Assembly: GCA_037445555.1 (NCBI GenBank)
Contig: JBBIKG010000009.1
Coordinates: 1-64,000 of the forward strand
Reading direction: 5' to 3'
Length of the DNA stretch: 64,000 nucleotides
DNA from: JAAYJT01 sp037445555
GTDB taxonomy: Bacteria; Bacteroidota; Bacteroidia; Bacteroidales; JAAYJT01
Position 1 is the first letter of the stretch, and the number at the start of each line of letters is the position of its first letter. This document shows positions 54,201-63,316 of the stretch, in pieces. Position numbers and translations under genes: made by a program. Under the pieces are notes generated by a model, which was not told the origin of the DNA, did no database searches, and saw only the letters and a program-made list of their open reading frames with translations.

Positions 54201-54853
54201 TGATTGAGCAGATTACCCAACTCCTCCATTTTATCAACCACCGTACAACCCAGCGAACTGAGCCTGTCGGCAATCTGGTGCCCGTTTGTAACCAGTACAC
54301 ACTGCCAGCCCTGTCCTTTAGCAACCTCAAAATCATGCACAGTATCCCCTATCAGAAGTACTGAGTACGGATGCCCGTTCAGATGACCTGCCAGCCATTG
54401 TGCGGCATCATCTTTCCCGTGGGCAAAATGGTCGCCCGTACCGGCAACCATCTCAAAATAATGCCGGATTCCTTTTTGCACCAGCGACGACTCAAGCATC
54501 TGCTGTTCCATAGCCGAGAGTACGAACTGCCGGTATTCCTTTTTATGCAAATGCTCAAGCGTATCCCTGACTTCGGGGAAAAGCCTGCTGAAGGGTAGTT
54601 TCTGACGGTAAAGGTCAATGAATTCGACGGCCATCACATCGAAAGGCTCAGCCGAAAAATCGAACCCGACCTTTTCATAGTAATCTTTTACCGGAAACCC
54701 GAAAACTGACCTGTACCTGTCGGTACTCAGCTCTTCGAGATTTCGCCTCCTGAGCATCTGGTTAATTGAATCTACGCAGGTTTGAACGTCATCGAGCAAA
54801 GTGCCGTTCCAGTCCCACACCAGGGTTTTTATGGTTGAAATATCGAGTTTCAC
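54188..54853 (-). CDS. HAD-superfamily phosphatase (Gph/PGP-like)
   Basis: 221 aa starting at a GTG (54853). HAD motif I is DWNGTLLDD (near 14-22; the usual nucleophile D and D+2 Asn in place of Asp), motif II LSAME near 116, motif III Lys and motif IV GDTVHDFEVA near 170. A cap domain (about 25-90) resembles phosphoglycolate phosphatase. Note DxN instead of DxD at motif I: the general acid is replaced by Asn, which may lower or change activity. A -7 box lies only 5 bp before the GTG. Confidence 0.85.
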   Translation of the reverse strand: MKLDISTIKTLVWDWNGTLLDDVQTCVDSINQMLRRRNLEELSTDRYRSVFGFPVKDYYEKVGFDFSAEPFDVMAVEFIDLYRQKLPFSRLFPEVRDTLEHLHKKEYRQFVLSAMEQQMLESSLVQKGIRHYFEMVAGTGDHFAHGKDDAAQWLAGHLNGHPYSVLLIGDTVHDFEVAKGQGWQCVLVTNGHQIADRLSSLGCTVVDKMEELGNLLNHHSG

Positions 54854-54857
54854 ATGG

Positions 54858-54865
54858 CAAAACTA
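54858..54865 (-). promoter_or_regulatory. -7-like box (TAGTTTTG) abutting the HAD gene start
   Basis: CAAAACTA on the plus strand matches TAnnTTTG in reverse. Transcription from it would begin about at the GTG, implying a leaderless mRNA. Confidence 0.35.
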
Positions 54866-54919
54866 ACAAATATCCCCTTCTCGACATAGGGCGATGATGC
54901 CCCGTTGATTCAAGCATTG

Positions 54920-54927
54920 TATATTTG
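54920..54927 (+). promoter_or_regulatory. -7 box (TATATTTG) of DUF4293 gene
   Basis: TATATTTG lies 22 bp before the ATG at 54950 and rules out the longer TTG-started frame at 54905. Confidence 0.55.
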
Positions 54928-54949
54928 CAGCAATTTATCCGCCAAACGT

Positions 54950-55402
54950 ATGATTCAGAGAATTCAATCCATTTTACTGCTTCTGGCAGGTGTTGCCGTT
55001 GCGCTGATGTTTTTTTTTCCGGTAGCCAGTTTTTATGGCAATGAGTCTTATTTCAGTTTTGGGATTACAGGCGTATCAGATGCCGCGCTGGTAGCCATCA
55101 CCACCTGGCCATTACAAGCAACTGCCATCCTACTCACGGTGTTGTCGTTGCTGAGCATTTTCCTATTTAAAAACCGTATGGCTCAGTACCGTGTTGTGCG
55201 ATTTGCGTTGCTGGTTGACCTGGGATTCATCATCATGATGTATTTTGGATATATCGACGTGATCGTGAAAAAAGCCAACGTCAGCGCCCAGTTTGAGGCG
55301 GGCACTTATTTTCCGCTTGTTGCCATTGTGCTGTTGCTTCTGGCGGCACGCGCCATTCTTAGTGACGAAAAGAAGGTAAAAGCCGCCGACCGTTTGAGGT
55401 AG
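54950..55402 (+). CDS. DUF4293-like small membrane protein
   Basis: 150 aa from the ATG at 54950. Four membrane helices: about 5-23, 45-72, 80-100 and 115-135. The start MIQRIQSILLLLAGVAVALMFFFP, with later lines such as NRMAQYRVVRFALL, matches the DUF4293 pattern seen in Bacteroidota. Function unknown. It ends 6 bp from the convergent phosphoesterase stop. Confidence 0.78.
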   Translation: MIQRIQSILLLLAGVAVALMFFFPVASFYGNESYFSFGITGVSDAALVAITTWPLQATAILLTVLSLLSIFLFKNRMAQYRVVRFALLVDLGFIIMMYFGYIDVIVKKANVSAQFEAGTYFPLVAIVLLLLAARAILSDEKKVKAADRLR

Positions 55403-55408
55403 AAACAG

Positions 55409-55912
55409 TTATTGTTTGCGAGGCAAATCGAACACCTCCAGGTTTTGAGCCCTTCTTTTGATAATTTCCAACCTAATCATCGTGATGTGGGTGTGAAAAC
55501 CTGATTTTCCGGCCGCACCCGGGTTGATGTGCAGCAGGGAGTGACCTGGATCAAATTGTACTTTAAGGATATGGGAATGCCCGCAGGCAAAGATTTCCGG
55601 CTGGTGTGCCCTTATGAGTTTGAGGGCTTGCGGATCATACCTGCCCGGATACCCTCCTATATGTGTGAGCAATATGCGAGCCCCGGCGCAGTCGAACACC
55701 TGAAATGAAGGATAATTTAATCTTATTATCTGGTCGTCAATATTTCCGTGCACTGCACGGAGTGGCTTAAACGCACGCAGGGTTTCGGCGACGCCGATGC
55801 TGCCGATATCACCGCAATGCCAGATTTCATCGATTCCTGCAAAAAAGCTGTACAGCTGTTCAGGAAAACTTCCGTGAGTATCAGACAACACCCCGACCTT
55901 TATTACATCCAT
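55409..55912 (-). CDS. YfcE/MJ0936-type metallophosphoesterase
   Basis: 167 aa from the ATG at 55912, where the conserved MDVIKVGVLSDTHGSFPEQL begins; the longer frame reads into corA. Metal ligands: DTH, GDIG (HCGDIG near 43), HGNID near 68, THIGG near 97 and GHSH near 122. Such enzymes hydrolyse phosphodiesters in vitro; physiological substrate unknown. It overlaps the end of corA by 10 bp and is likely co-transcribed. Confidence 0.92.
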   Translation of the reverse strand: MDVIKVGVLSDTHGSFPEQLYSFFAGIDEIWHCGDIGSIGVAETLRAFKPLRAVHGNIDDQIIRLNYPSFQVFDCAGARILLTHIGGYPGRYDPQALKLIRAHQPEIFACGHSHILKVQFDPGHSLLHINPGAAGKSGFHTHITMIRLEIIKRRAQNLEVFDLPRKQ

Positions 55913-56967
55913 CGCTTTCGTCTTATATACCAGATCAAACCTAATGCCACCAATGACATTAACCCCAGGGCAAAAGCATACCCGTAACGCCATTCCAGCT
56001 CAGGCATAAAACGGAAATTCATTCCGTAGATGCCTGCAATAAATGTAAGAGGCATAAAAATGGTGGCGAAGATGGTAAGTGTCTTCATTACGTTGTTCAT
56101 GCGGTTTGAAGTTACAGCCATATGCAGCTCCATGAGGCTGGTAATACCTTCCCGCTGCGAATCAAGCCCTTGTGCGAGATAGTTCAGATGGTCGAGGACG
56201 TCGTCAAAATAATTGTAGGTGGCTTCCTCGATAAGGCCGATGTTCTTAAGTTTGATTTTCCGAAGTTCTTCGCGAAGCGGAAGCACACAGCGCTTCATCT
56301 GCATCAGGTCTTTTTTGCAGGTAAGCATGGTCTGCGATATACCGGTGGTTTGGTTGGCAAGTAACGATTCCTCTACCAGGTCAATGTTTTCGTCGAGGTG
56401 ATCAAGGATGAGATAATAATTATCCACTATAGTATCGGCCAGTCGGTAGAACAGGTAATCACAGCCACGTTTGCGTATCAGTCCTTTGTCGGAGCGTATG
56501 TTTTCGCGAATGCTTTCAAAAACATCCCCGTCCTTTTCCTGGAAGGTGAGCAAATAATTGCGCCCCAGAATCATGCTGACATGTTCCTGATCGATTGCCC
56601 CGTCAACCATGCGAAGCATTTTCAGAGTCATAAAAAGATAATCGCCAAAGTCTTCGATCTTTGGCATATGATCGGTGTGCAGAATGTCTTCGAGCACCAG
56701 GGGGTGTATCCCGAACTGGACACCTATGGATTCAATGATCGACGTGTCATGAAGCCCGTTAATATTGATCCAGTTTACTTTTCCCTGAGCGAGATTCTCT
56801 TTCAGATGATATGCGTCGGCATATATTTTCGAAGAATACGAGTTAGCATCATATTGGTAAAACTCGATAGTTACTTTATCCTGCCTCTTTTCGGCAGTAT
56901 ACACGAGTGTTCCCGGCATGAGGCCTGGTTTCTTGCTCATTGAGCGTTTCTTTCGTTTTGTTTTCAT
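55903..56967 (-). CDS. corA: Magnesium/cobalt transporter CorA
   Basis: 354 aa. The large N-terminal alpha/beta cytoplasmic domain is followed by a long helix and two C-terminal membrane helices, with the signature GMN in AGIYGMNFRF near 318. It forms a pentameric Mg2+/Co2+ channel in the inner membrane. The N-terminus is very basic (MKTKRKKRSMSKK). The YfcE-type gene overlaps its stop. Confidence 0.96.
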   Translation of the reverse strand: MKTKRKKRSMSKKPGLMPGTLVYTAEKRQDKVTIEFYQYDANSYSSKIYADAYHLKENLAQGKVNWININGLHDTSIIESIGVQFGIHPLVLEDILHTDHMPKIEDFGDYLFMTLKMLRMVDGAIDQEHVSMILGRNYLLTFQEKDGDVFESIRENIRSDKGLIRKRGCDYLFYRLADTIVDNYYLILDHLDENIDLVEESLLANQTTGISQTMLTCKKDLMQMKRCVLPLREELRKIKLKNIGLIEEATYNYFDDVLDHLNYLAQGLDSQREGITSLMELHMAVTSNRMNNVMKTLTIFATIFMPLTFIAGIYGMNFRFMPELEWRYGYAFALGLMSLVALGLIWYIRRKRWM

Positions 56968-57069
56968 GACCGAATTTTCACTAAGCTAAATATCCATCCT
57001 TTCTCTTTGGTACCCGTTGCAGGAAATCAACGTAGAAGATCAGCAATAAACCTACCGTGGTCTAGAAAA

Positions 57070-58497
57070 TCATTCCTTTTGCCTGAGTTCAAATTTTATT
57101 TCGCTGATTATTTCCGGGATAGATTCTTCTAGGTAGTCCAACAATTCGAGTATTTTTCCTGCTTTGTATTTGTTTTGCATAACCCGACGAGCTGACTCAA
57201 CAATCTTGTTTTTAAGCTGTTCGCGTGGTTGCTTGTCTTCCATGAACTGGGCAACCTCCGTGAACCAAAACAGAATAGGCATGTATACTGAGGTGCCGAT
57301 GATTTTTTTCTCTTTTTCGGTCAGATTGTATCGTTTTGCCAGCCAAAGCAACTTAGCGTATTTAGATGCGCTTATCAACGCTTGGGCATAAGCCGAGAAA
57401 AACAGATGCCACCGGGTTTCAAATATTTCTTTCTTATAAGCCTCAAAAAATGTAGTGGCATAGCTGACGGCGTTTTTTGCCTTTCCGTTGTAAATGAGCG
57501 TACGAATATAGAAACTTACGAAACCGATCTTATTGTAGTAGCTGCTGGTTTTTTTTAGTTCCGGCATCGACTCATTCATGAGCGTTAAGGCTTTGGCGTA
57601 TTTTTTACTGCGCAGCAATACTCCACACAGGTTGGCAAGGTAAAAAAGGTAGTCGCTGTTTTTCTGCCGTATGGAAAGATATCCGTAATGTTCGGCCAGG
57701 CTCAGTTCGTTCAGCTTGCTGTGCATCATGGCGCGGTTTGAGTAATAGTTGGCCAAAACCCTTTTTGAGTAGAATGCACCGTTCGTAAATTCCTTATCAA
57801 GCGCATTATACAGCGATCTGAGGTTCTCAAATTCCCGGTAGTTGTAAAACAAAAAAGTGAGCCTTACTGCTGCCCGGTAGCGGGTGTACCCGTCAAGGGT
57901 ATTGTCATTAAAAGTGTCGAGCAGGAATGCGCTGAAATGGATAGGTTCGGCATCTAGAGTTTCATGTTGCCGGATGATTTCCTCGGCTGCCCTGTCGAGC
58001 TGGTTGTTTATGGCTATGCTGCGCTGGTATGAGCCTTGATGCGCCTGAAGATAGTTACTGGTAATTTTATGATATCTGGTACGGACCCGAATCAGCAGGA
58101 AATCTCTGAAATACTGAAGTAATTCATAAAACTTAAGAAAATAATAATGCGATGGGGTAATCATACGTACGAACGAAATGATCTGTTTTTCTTCCTCGGG
58201 CAGTATCGAATCAGTCATCACCTGCTTTTCGGTAGCCAGCAGCCATTCATAAAATTTATCTACCTCTTCATGGTCCAGGGTTTCAGTAATCCAACCTTTT
58301 ATATATGAATACACGCGCTTATCGATTCCCTGATCGAATGGCAACTGATTTTCAGGATGATGGGAGTTGTGGTGTATGATTTGGAGGATGGCTCGGTTAT
58401 TTTCCTTAACAAATCTGCTGCGGCCAAGCAGCAGGTCGGTTTCATGGGGATACAACTTACCTGCAAAATCAACAAAAGCTGTAAGCTTATGTTTCAT
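57070..58497 (-). CDS. 475-aa helical (TPR-like) protein of unknown function
   Basis: From the ATG at 58497 (an upstream in-frame start adds eight residues). The protein has no signal peptide or membrane helices and is nearly all helical. The segment from about 200 to 420 looks like TPR/superhelical repeats (YYSNRAMMHSKLNELSLAEHYGYLSI, then SKKYAKALTLMNES and GKAKNAVSYATTFFEAYKK). I do not recognise a family; similar long helical proteins occur in this phylum without assigned function. It probably mediates protein contacts in the cytoplasm. It follows a terminator and is a separate unit. Confidence 0.75.
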   Translation of the reverse strand: MKHKLTAFVDFAGKLYPHETDLLLGRSRFVKENNRAILQIIHHNSHHPENQLPFDQGIDKRVYSYIKGWITETLDHEEVDKFYEWLLATEKQVMTDSILPEEEKQIISFVRMITPSHYYFLKFYELLQYFRDFLLIRVRTRYHKITSNYLQAHQGSYQRSIAINNQLDRAAEEIIRQHETLDAEPIHFSAFLLDTFNDNTLDGYTRYRAAVRLTFLFYNYREFENLRSLYNALDKEFTNGAFYSKRVLANYYSNRAMMHSKLNELSLAEHYGYLSIRQKNSDYLFYLANLCGVLLRSKKYAKALTLMNESMPELKKTSSYYNKIGFVSFYIRTLIYNGKAKNAVSYATTFFEAYKKEIFETRWHLFFSAYAQALISASKYAKLLWLAKRYNLTEKEKKIIGTSVYMPILFWFTEVAQFMEDKQPREQLKNKIVESARRVMQNKYKAGKILELLDYLEESIPEIISEIKFELRQKE

Positions 58498-58517
58498 ATT
58501 TTTTTGCCATGAAAATA

Positions 58518-58550
58518 ACAAAAAAGGAGGCGTGTCGCAGCCTCCTTTTC
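58518..58550 (-). terminator. Rho-independent terminator of hydrolase gene
   Basis: On the minus strand AAAAGGAGGC/GCCTCCTTTT with an 8-nt loop ends in TTTTTTG, 21 bp after the hydrolase stop. Confidence 0.88.
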
Positions 58551-58571
58551 AAAAGAATTATAAGTTTATGG

Positions 58572-59537
58572 CTACTCGAGAAATGTTTTCACTTCGCTGT
58601 TAAACACCTCGGGTTTTTCGAACATCATAAAATGCCCGCACTTGGGCACCATAATCAGCTTGCTCCCTCTAATGAGCGATGCTCCATGCTCCGCCACCTT
58701 ACGGGTGGTGCCCGGATTAAGATATCTATTGGGGATTAGCATATCGTTTTCGCCAAAAAAGATCAAGGTTGGCTTATCGAGGCCGGGCAGTTTTTCGAGT
58801 ACAGGCTCATCCACCATGCCGGCTACTGATCTCGATACAGTAAGGCAATACGCATCAAAATCGCTGGCAGTGCGCATAGCGATGCGATCTTCAATCATGA
58901 ATGCTGCGTCTTTCGGCATGCGGAAAAAATTGCTGGCCAGATTGGTTTCGATGGCATCCACCGGTGTAAGGCGCACCATGTTTGGAAACATCACCTCCTT
59001 GAACCAGTTTTTTTGGCCGGGATGAAAAGCCTCAAATCCTGCCGGATCCACAAGTATCAGTCGTTTGACCAAGTCGGGTTTTTCGAGGGCGAGCACCAAT
59101 GCAATCTGCCCGCCCATTGAGTGGCCGGCCAGGTTGACCTGACCAAGGTTTAACTGAGCTATTAGCTCGGAAATAACCGAAGCATAAAACGACATCAACC
59201 CGCTATGCGGATTTTTTGATGATTTTCCGTATCCCGGCAAATCAACAGCAATCACCCTGTACGCTTTGCTCAGTTCGCTGATGTTTTTCTTCCAGGCAGG
59301 CATGTAACTTCCCAAACCATGTATCATTATAATGGTTTCATCTCCTTTTCCCTGGTCAGTGTAGGCCAGTGTGATGTCGTTGCCAAGCCGGGCATATTTT
59401 ACCGGGAATCCGTAATCCATCTCGTTCATCGACGTCAGCTTCGGGAGGTTTTTGTATGGGGTGCATGCCATTGCTGACAGCAGAATTATGAGTGCTGTTA
59501 TTTTAATAGATTGAATTGTTTTCATGGTTCGTTGCAT
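58572..59537 (-). CDS. Alpha/beta hydrolase lipoprotein
   Basis: 321 aa (or 317 from the ATG at 59525). A lipoprotein signal has the lipobox SAMAC (Cys near 25). Catalytic triad candidates: Ser in LAGHSMGGQIAL near 140, Asp in FFGENDMLIP near 263 and His in KCGHFMMFE near 303, with the oxyanion HGLGSY near 75. It resembles epoxide-hydrolase/haloalkane-type lipases. It is 9 bp downstream of the beta-barrel gene, so co-expressed with it; it may act on an imported or exported ester or lipid. Confidence 0.9.
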   Translation of the reverse strand: MQRTMKTIQSIKITALIILLSAMACTPYKNLPKLTSMNEMDYGFPVKYARLGNDITLAYTDQGKGDETIIMIHGLGSYMPAWKKNISELSKAYRVIAVDLPGYGKSSKNPHSGLMSFYASVISELIAQLNLGQVNLAGHSMGGQIALVLALEKPDLVKRLILVDPAGFEAFHPGQKNWFKEVMFPNMVRLTPVDAIETNLASNFFRMPKDAAFMIEDRIAMRTASDFDAYCLTVSRSVAGMVDEPVLEKLPGLDKPTLIFFGENDMLIPNRYLNPGTTRKVAEHGASLIRGSKLIMVPKCGHFMMFEKPEVFNSEVKTFLE

Positions 59538-59546
59538 TTCAGGTCA

Positions 59547-61163
59547 TTAAAACATCAGCCATTTGTATACGAGAAAAGTCGTGTAGGGATACACAGGGCG
59601 TTCCATCATGTTTCCGTTCACCGGATATCCTCTGCTGTTATCCCTGCTGTCGTAGAATTTTCCAAGCCAAAGGTAGGCTCCGTGAAGTTCGAGACTCATA
59701 AAAGGACCGAAATTATAGCTAAGCGCGGCATTAAGCTCGGCACCCATGAAACGCCCTCCGCCATTGGGCGCCAGTGGACTGGAGGCAACTGCCAGGCCTG
59801 TTTTTGCGTTGATCCTGTGAGGAATAATATCGTAAGCTAAATTGGCAGTACCACCCAACAGGCCATAGCCCATATTTGACAGGTCCGAAATGGCCGGAGT
59901 ATAGCGATTGACTACGTTTGCATGCGGAAATAGCAGATAACCGCCGGTTCCGACGAAAATGGTCGTAGGCATGCCCCAGTAATTACCGGTCACAACGCCG
60001 GTATATTTGTTGTCGTCAAGACCATATTTGTCAGGCGAGGCAAAAATGAAATCCGCTGAAAAATAGTCGTTCAGCGTACGTCCATAACGATAGGCAGCCC
60101 TGATGTTGGCTCCCACTCCTGCTATATCAGCAGCTTTCTCGTAAGTGCCTTTCACATTTTTTCGTGCAGAACCGAGATTAACATTCACGAAACCGGTAAG
60201 CTGAAAGGGGTCCAGCCAGAAGTCGGGATTGCGGCTGACAGTAGCTCCCAACCAAACAATATCGGCCCGATATTCACGCTGAAGCGGAAACACATATGCT
60301 CCGTTGTAAGTGGCTAGCAAACTTGTCAGCCCCTGACTGAAAACAGATACACCACCCTGGCCTTTGCCGCGGTCACGCACATAATACAACGAGGCTCCGG
60401 CATTCCAAAGCATACTGAGTTTTCTGTGATACACAAGTTCGGCCAGTGTCACATCATCATCAATCTCGGTATTGTTCTCATACAGGATGTAATACCCAGC
60501 CTTTGCTTTTTGCACATCGCCATCATAGCGGGCAGTGATGCCCACGGCGTCCGTGCCCCAATAGGCCAGCCTGTAGCCTGTAGTAGTCATCTTGTCGAAC
60601 ATGGTGCGATAGGGATTGTAAGGAGTGTCGAACAGTCGCTGTAACCCCAAATTAATGGCAAAATCCTTGGCAGGTATCAGTTCCAGTTCTATGTTCTGGG
60701 TCTGGATGTTCACGTTATCGGCATTGATGGCAGCTCCTTTGTTTCCGCCTATACCATAGTTTTGATCGCCCCAGGTCCAGTCAATTTCAAATGAAGCTCT
60801 GAGTAACGCCTTACCATTGAATAATTTTGGCTGGTAAATGAAAAAAGGGATGATCCGCTGTTCCACATAATTTGATACCATGGTGTCGGATGTGGCAGAT
60901 GAGTTTCCTCCAAACAACCTCCCTACCAACTGCCCGTTGAAAAGGCTGGCTGAGGGGTATACATTCGTTCTCACCCCCTGGTTAATGAAGAACGCCAGAA
61001 ACTGGAACTCACGGTTCGCTCTGACATTGTATGGCAGGTCATGCGAAAATAACGTAAACCTGTTTCCGGCAGAGTACCCTTTATCCTCTCCGGTTTGGGC
61101 AATGACCGAAAGACCCACCATGCTCATCAGGAGGACAGCCGATAGATACAGTATTTTTTTCAT
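59547..61163 (-). CDS. Outer membrane beta-barrel protein of unknown substrate
   Basis: 538 aa. A signal peptide (1-22, ending SVIAQ) precedes alternating amphipathic strands rich in Y, W and G (IDWTWGDQNYGIGGN, LELHGAYLWLGKFYD) and the last residue is Phe (YKWLMF), as in outer membrane proteins. The closing strands and length resemble porin/alginate-export-like barrels, but I cannot assign a family. Neighbours: a lipoprotein upstream and a lipoprotein hydrolase downstream, so it may be the channel of a small uptake locus. Confidence 0.78.
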   Translation of the reverse strand: MKKILYLSAVLLMSMVGLSVIAQTGEDKGYSAGNRFTLFSHDLPYNVRANREFQFLAFFINQGVRTNVYPSASLFNGQLVGRLFGGNSSATSDTMVSNYVEQRIIPFFIYQPKLFNGKALLRASFEIDWTWGDQNYGIGGNKGAAINADNVNIQTQNIELELIPAKDFAINLGLQRLFDTPYNPYRTMFDKMTTTGYRLAYWGTDAVGITARYDGDVQKAKAGYYILYENNTEIDDDVTLAELVYHRKLSMLWNAGASLYYVRDRGKGQGGVSVFSQGLTSLLATYNGAYVFPLQREYRADIVWLGATVSRNPDFWLDPFQLTGFVNVNLGSARKNVKGTYEKAADIAGVGANIRAAYRYGRTLNDYFSADFIFASPDKYGLDDNKYTGVVTGNYWGMPTTIFVGTGGYLLFPHANVVNRYTPAISDLSNMGYGLLGGTANLAYDIIPHRINAKTGLAVASSPLAPNGGGRFMGAELNAALSYNFGPFMSLELHGAYLWLGKFYDSRDNSRGYPVNGNMMERPVYPYTTFLVYKWLMF

Positions 61164-61182
61164 ATTCTATTGAGTTTAATTG

Positions 61183-61222
61183 AAAAGGCAGAGCCATTCT
61201 TTCAACTGAATCGGCTCTGCCT
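61183..61222 (-). terminator. Hairpin between the Ig-like lipoprotein and barrel genes
   Basis: AGGCAGAGCC (61186-61195) pairs perfectly with GGCTCTGCCT (61213-61222), and TTTT follows on the minus strand. It may terminate or attenuate transcription into the barrel gene, whose ATG is 20 bp further on. Confidence 0.8.
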
Positions 61223-61260
61223 CATTACATCTCTGATGAATTTTATTGCTAACGTAATTC

Positions 61261-62088
61261 TTAGTTGGTGCGTACAAATTTCTGGATATTGATGGTGCCC
61301 AGTGTCCCCCCGTTTGAACTGCCAAAGCCTCCGGCTGGTGTTGGAGGAGTATTTTGAGTACCGGAAGTTTGAACTATTTCGTACCACAATACTTCCGGAT
61401 TGGTCTTAATTTCAAAGATGCCCGCAGCCGTAGCTACATAGGGTTCGGCCTGGTTGATATCAATGGTCCATATATTTCCGACCACAGATTTATTGATCTG
61501 ATAGGTGCCTCTAAAGATCAGGTTCGGTGTGGTAGTTGTGTTACCAATGTTGAATTGGTTCACGATGTAGGTGTAGTCCGTTTTGAATTCGGCGGTGACT
61601 TTTGCCACGTTGAAATAGGTAACAAGAAGAGGAGCCACATTGGTTCCTTCACTGAGCCATTTACCCATGATGGCAAGTTCTTTGGTCGCTACGTTTGATT
61701 CAATGGACTGAGCTGCATCCATGGCCGCTCCGTCGGCATCATAAACCGATGTAGCCGAAGCAGGTTTAACCAAAAACTTGCTGTTTTCAGGAACCACTGA
61801 AGTAATGGTAAGGGTGATTAGTGCTGTGTTGGTTCCGGCAGTATGTGTTACAATATAGGTAAACACTACGCCGGCAGGTGCTGTAACAGTAAGATTGGAA
61901 GCCGATAACCCGCCGGTTTTGTTGGCACTGGCGTACACGTCCTCGGTAAAGAGTACTGTAAGGGTTTTGTTGTCTGCCGACAATGTAGCTGACTTGAATT
62001 TCGGTGACTGATTTTCTTCAGTGCATGAAGAAAACCCAAGAACAAGAGCCATTAGAATGAAAAGTGGAAATAAAGGAATACGTTTCAT
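61261..62088 (-). CDS. Lipoprotein with an Ig-like (SwmB/Big-type) domain
   Basis: 275 aa. Lipoprotein signal with FSSC (Cys near 22). Residues 28-130 resemble a bacterial Ig/SwmB-type domain (LSADNKTLTVLFTEDVYASANKTGGLSASNLTVT, read in parts), then a second beta-rich half follows (IMGKWLSEGTNVAP, lipocalin/Big-like GTYQINK). The C-terminus is Gly/Pro-rich. Probably exposed on the outer membrane, binding a ligand for the adjacent barrel. Function unknown. Confidence 0.75.
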   Translation of the reverse strand: MKRIPLFPLFILMALVLGFSSCTEENQSPKFKSATLSADNKTLTVLFTEDVYASANKTGGLSASNLTVTAPAGVVFTYIVTHTAGTNTALITLTITSVVPENSKFLVKPASATSVYDADGAAMDAAQSIESNVATKELAIMGKWLSEGTNVAPLLVTYFNVAKVTAEFKTDYTYIVNQFNIGNTTTTPNLIFRGTYQINKSVVGNIWTIDINQAEPYVATAAGIFEIKTNPEVLWYEIVQTSGTQNTPPTPAGGFGSSNGGTLGTINIQKFVRTN

Positions 62089-62265
62089 AAAGTTAAGGGT
62101 TTAAGTGATTATCGTTTAAAGAATTAAAGATACATAACAATTACTGGATAGTGGCCTATGGGCAGCAATATTTTCAGGATTGACTTAATTGATTTTTACA
62201 ATAAGATAAATCTGTAACTAATTGATAATGAATTCTTAGGGTTGTGTATAAATACTATTGACTTG

Positions 62266-63300
62266 CTATCCTCCCCATCTTATTACATTTGCACCCCAGG
62301 CGTATCCTATGCCGGCAGCCACCATCGATACCACCGTGCCTTCGGCCACCAACTTCTGTTGCACTGCCAGGTGAAGTGAAAGAATGGGGTCAATCTGACC
62401 CAGGTGCCCATAGTGTTCAAGATAGATGGATTGATCTGCGCTAAGGCCTAGCTCGGTGACAAAACTTTGATACATCGAACGTTTAAAGTGGAGAGCAGCC
62501 AGGTATCCCAGCCTGTCTCTCGATATCCCTGATTTGATGAATGCCTTTTCAATACAGGTCATCCAGTTGTTCATCGAGACAAGGTTCAGGCGGCTTTTCA
62601 TGTGTTTCTCATCAAATAATCGCAAAGACTTATATGCCAGGTGAACATTTTCAGCGTTGATAGGTTTCTCTGTACCGCCGTACTCTACCCCGGCATCGCG
62701 GGCCATCGTTCCATCTGTGATAATATGTGTGCCAAATAAAAGGTTCTTACCATGGTCTCTTTTAAGCAGGATGGCGCCTCCCCCTGCACCTAGGTTATAC
62801 ATAAAAGAAATGGAACTGTCGGTATAGTCGATAAAATCACCGTTACGATACCCCCCGGCAATCATTACTGTCTTGATTTCAGGGTCGGACAACATCATGT
62901 CTTTGGCTATTTTCATAGCGGCAACGGCAGAGCAGCAACGCTGCTGCAGGTCAATAGCCCAGGCATTGTCAGCCCCCAACCGCTGTTGGATATATATACC
63001 CGAGGTCGTCAGCGGATATTCTTTCCATTCTTCCCCGATGCAAAGTATCAGGTCGATTTCAGAAGGCTTCATGCCGCTGTTGCGCAGGCAATCAATAGCT
63101 GCCAGGGCACCCATTTCCTGCGTGCCGTCACCTGGTCCGGGTATGGCTTTTTCAACGATACCCAGTTTTTGCACAATAGCCTTCTCATCCCATTTTCCGT
63201 CTGTGGCGTCGGCAATCTGGGCCGCACTCATGCGGGCAGACGGAATATATATTCCCGTAGATATAATCCCTACATTCTGCTGATCATCTGTTGATTTCAT
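62266..63300 (-). CDS. KAS III-like (FabH family) protein, Cys-His dyad with Asn replaced
   Basis: 344 aa from the ATG at 63300, where VGIISTGIYIP starts. The thiolase fold is clear. The nucleophile is Cys122 (IDLQQRCCSA, five residues after Asp as in FabH). His271 (LAALHFKRSM) fits the catalytic His, but the position of FabH Asn is His299 (EHYGHLGQID). The C-terminal GIGYAWGANVIRW is typical. The substitution suggests that decarboxylative condensation is altered, as in acyl-transferring KAS III relatives. A second KAS III-like gene lies 16 bp upstream. Confidence 0.87.
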   Translation of the reverse strand: MKSTDDQQNVGIISTGIYIPSARMSAAQIADATDGKWDEKAIVQKLGIVEKAIPGPGDGTQEMGALAAIDCLRNSGMKPSEIDLILCIGEEWKEYPLTTSGIYIQQRLGADNAWAIDLQQRCCSAVAAMKIAKDMMLSDPEIKTVMIAGGYRNGDFIDYTDSSISFMYNLGAGGGAILLKRDHGKNLLFGTHIITDGTMARDAGVEYGGTEKPINAENVHLAYKSLRLFDEKHMKSRLNLVSMNNWMTCIEKAFIKSGISRDRLGYLAALHFKRSMYQSFVTELGLSADQSIYLEHYGHLGQIDPILSLHLAVQQKLVAEGTVVSMVAAGIGYAWGANVIRWGG

Positions 63301-63316
63301 AACAAAGGATTCAGTA

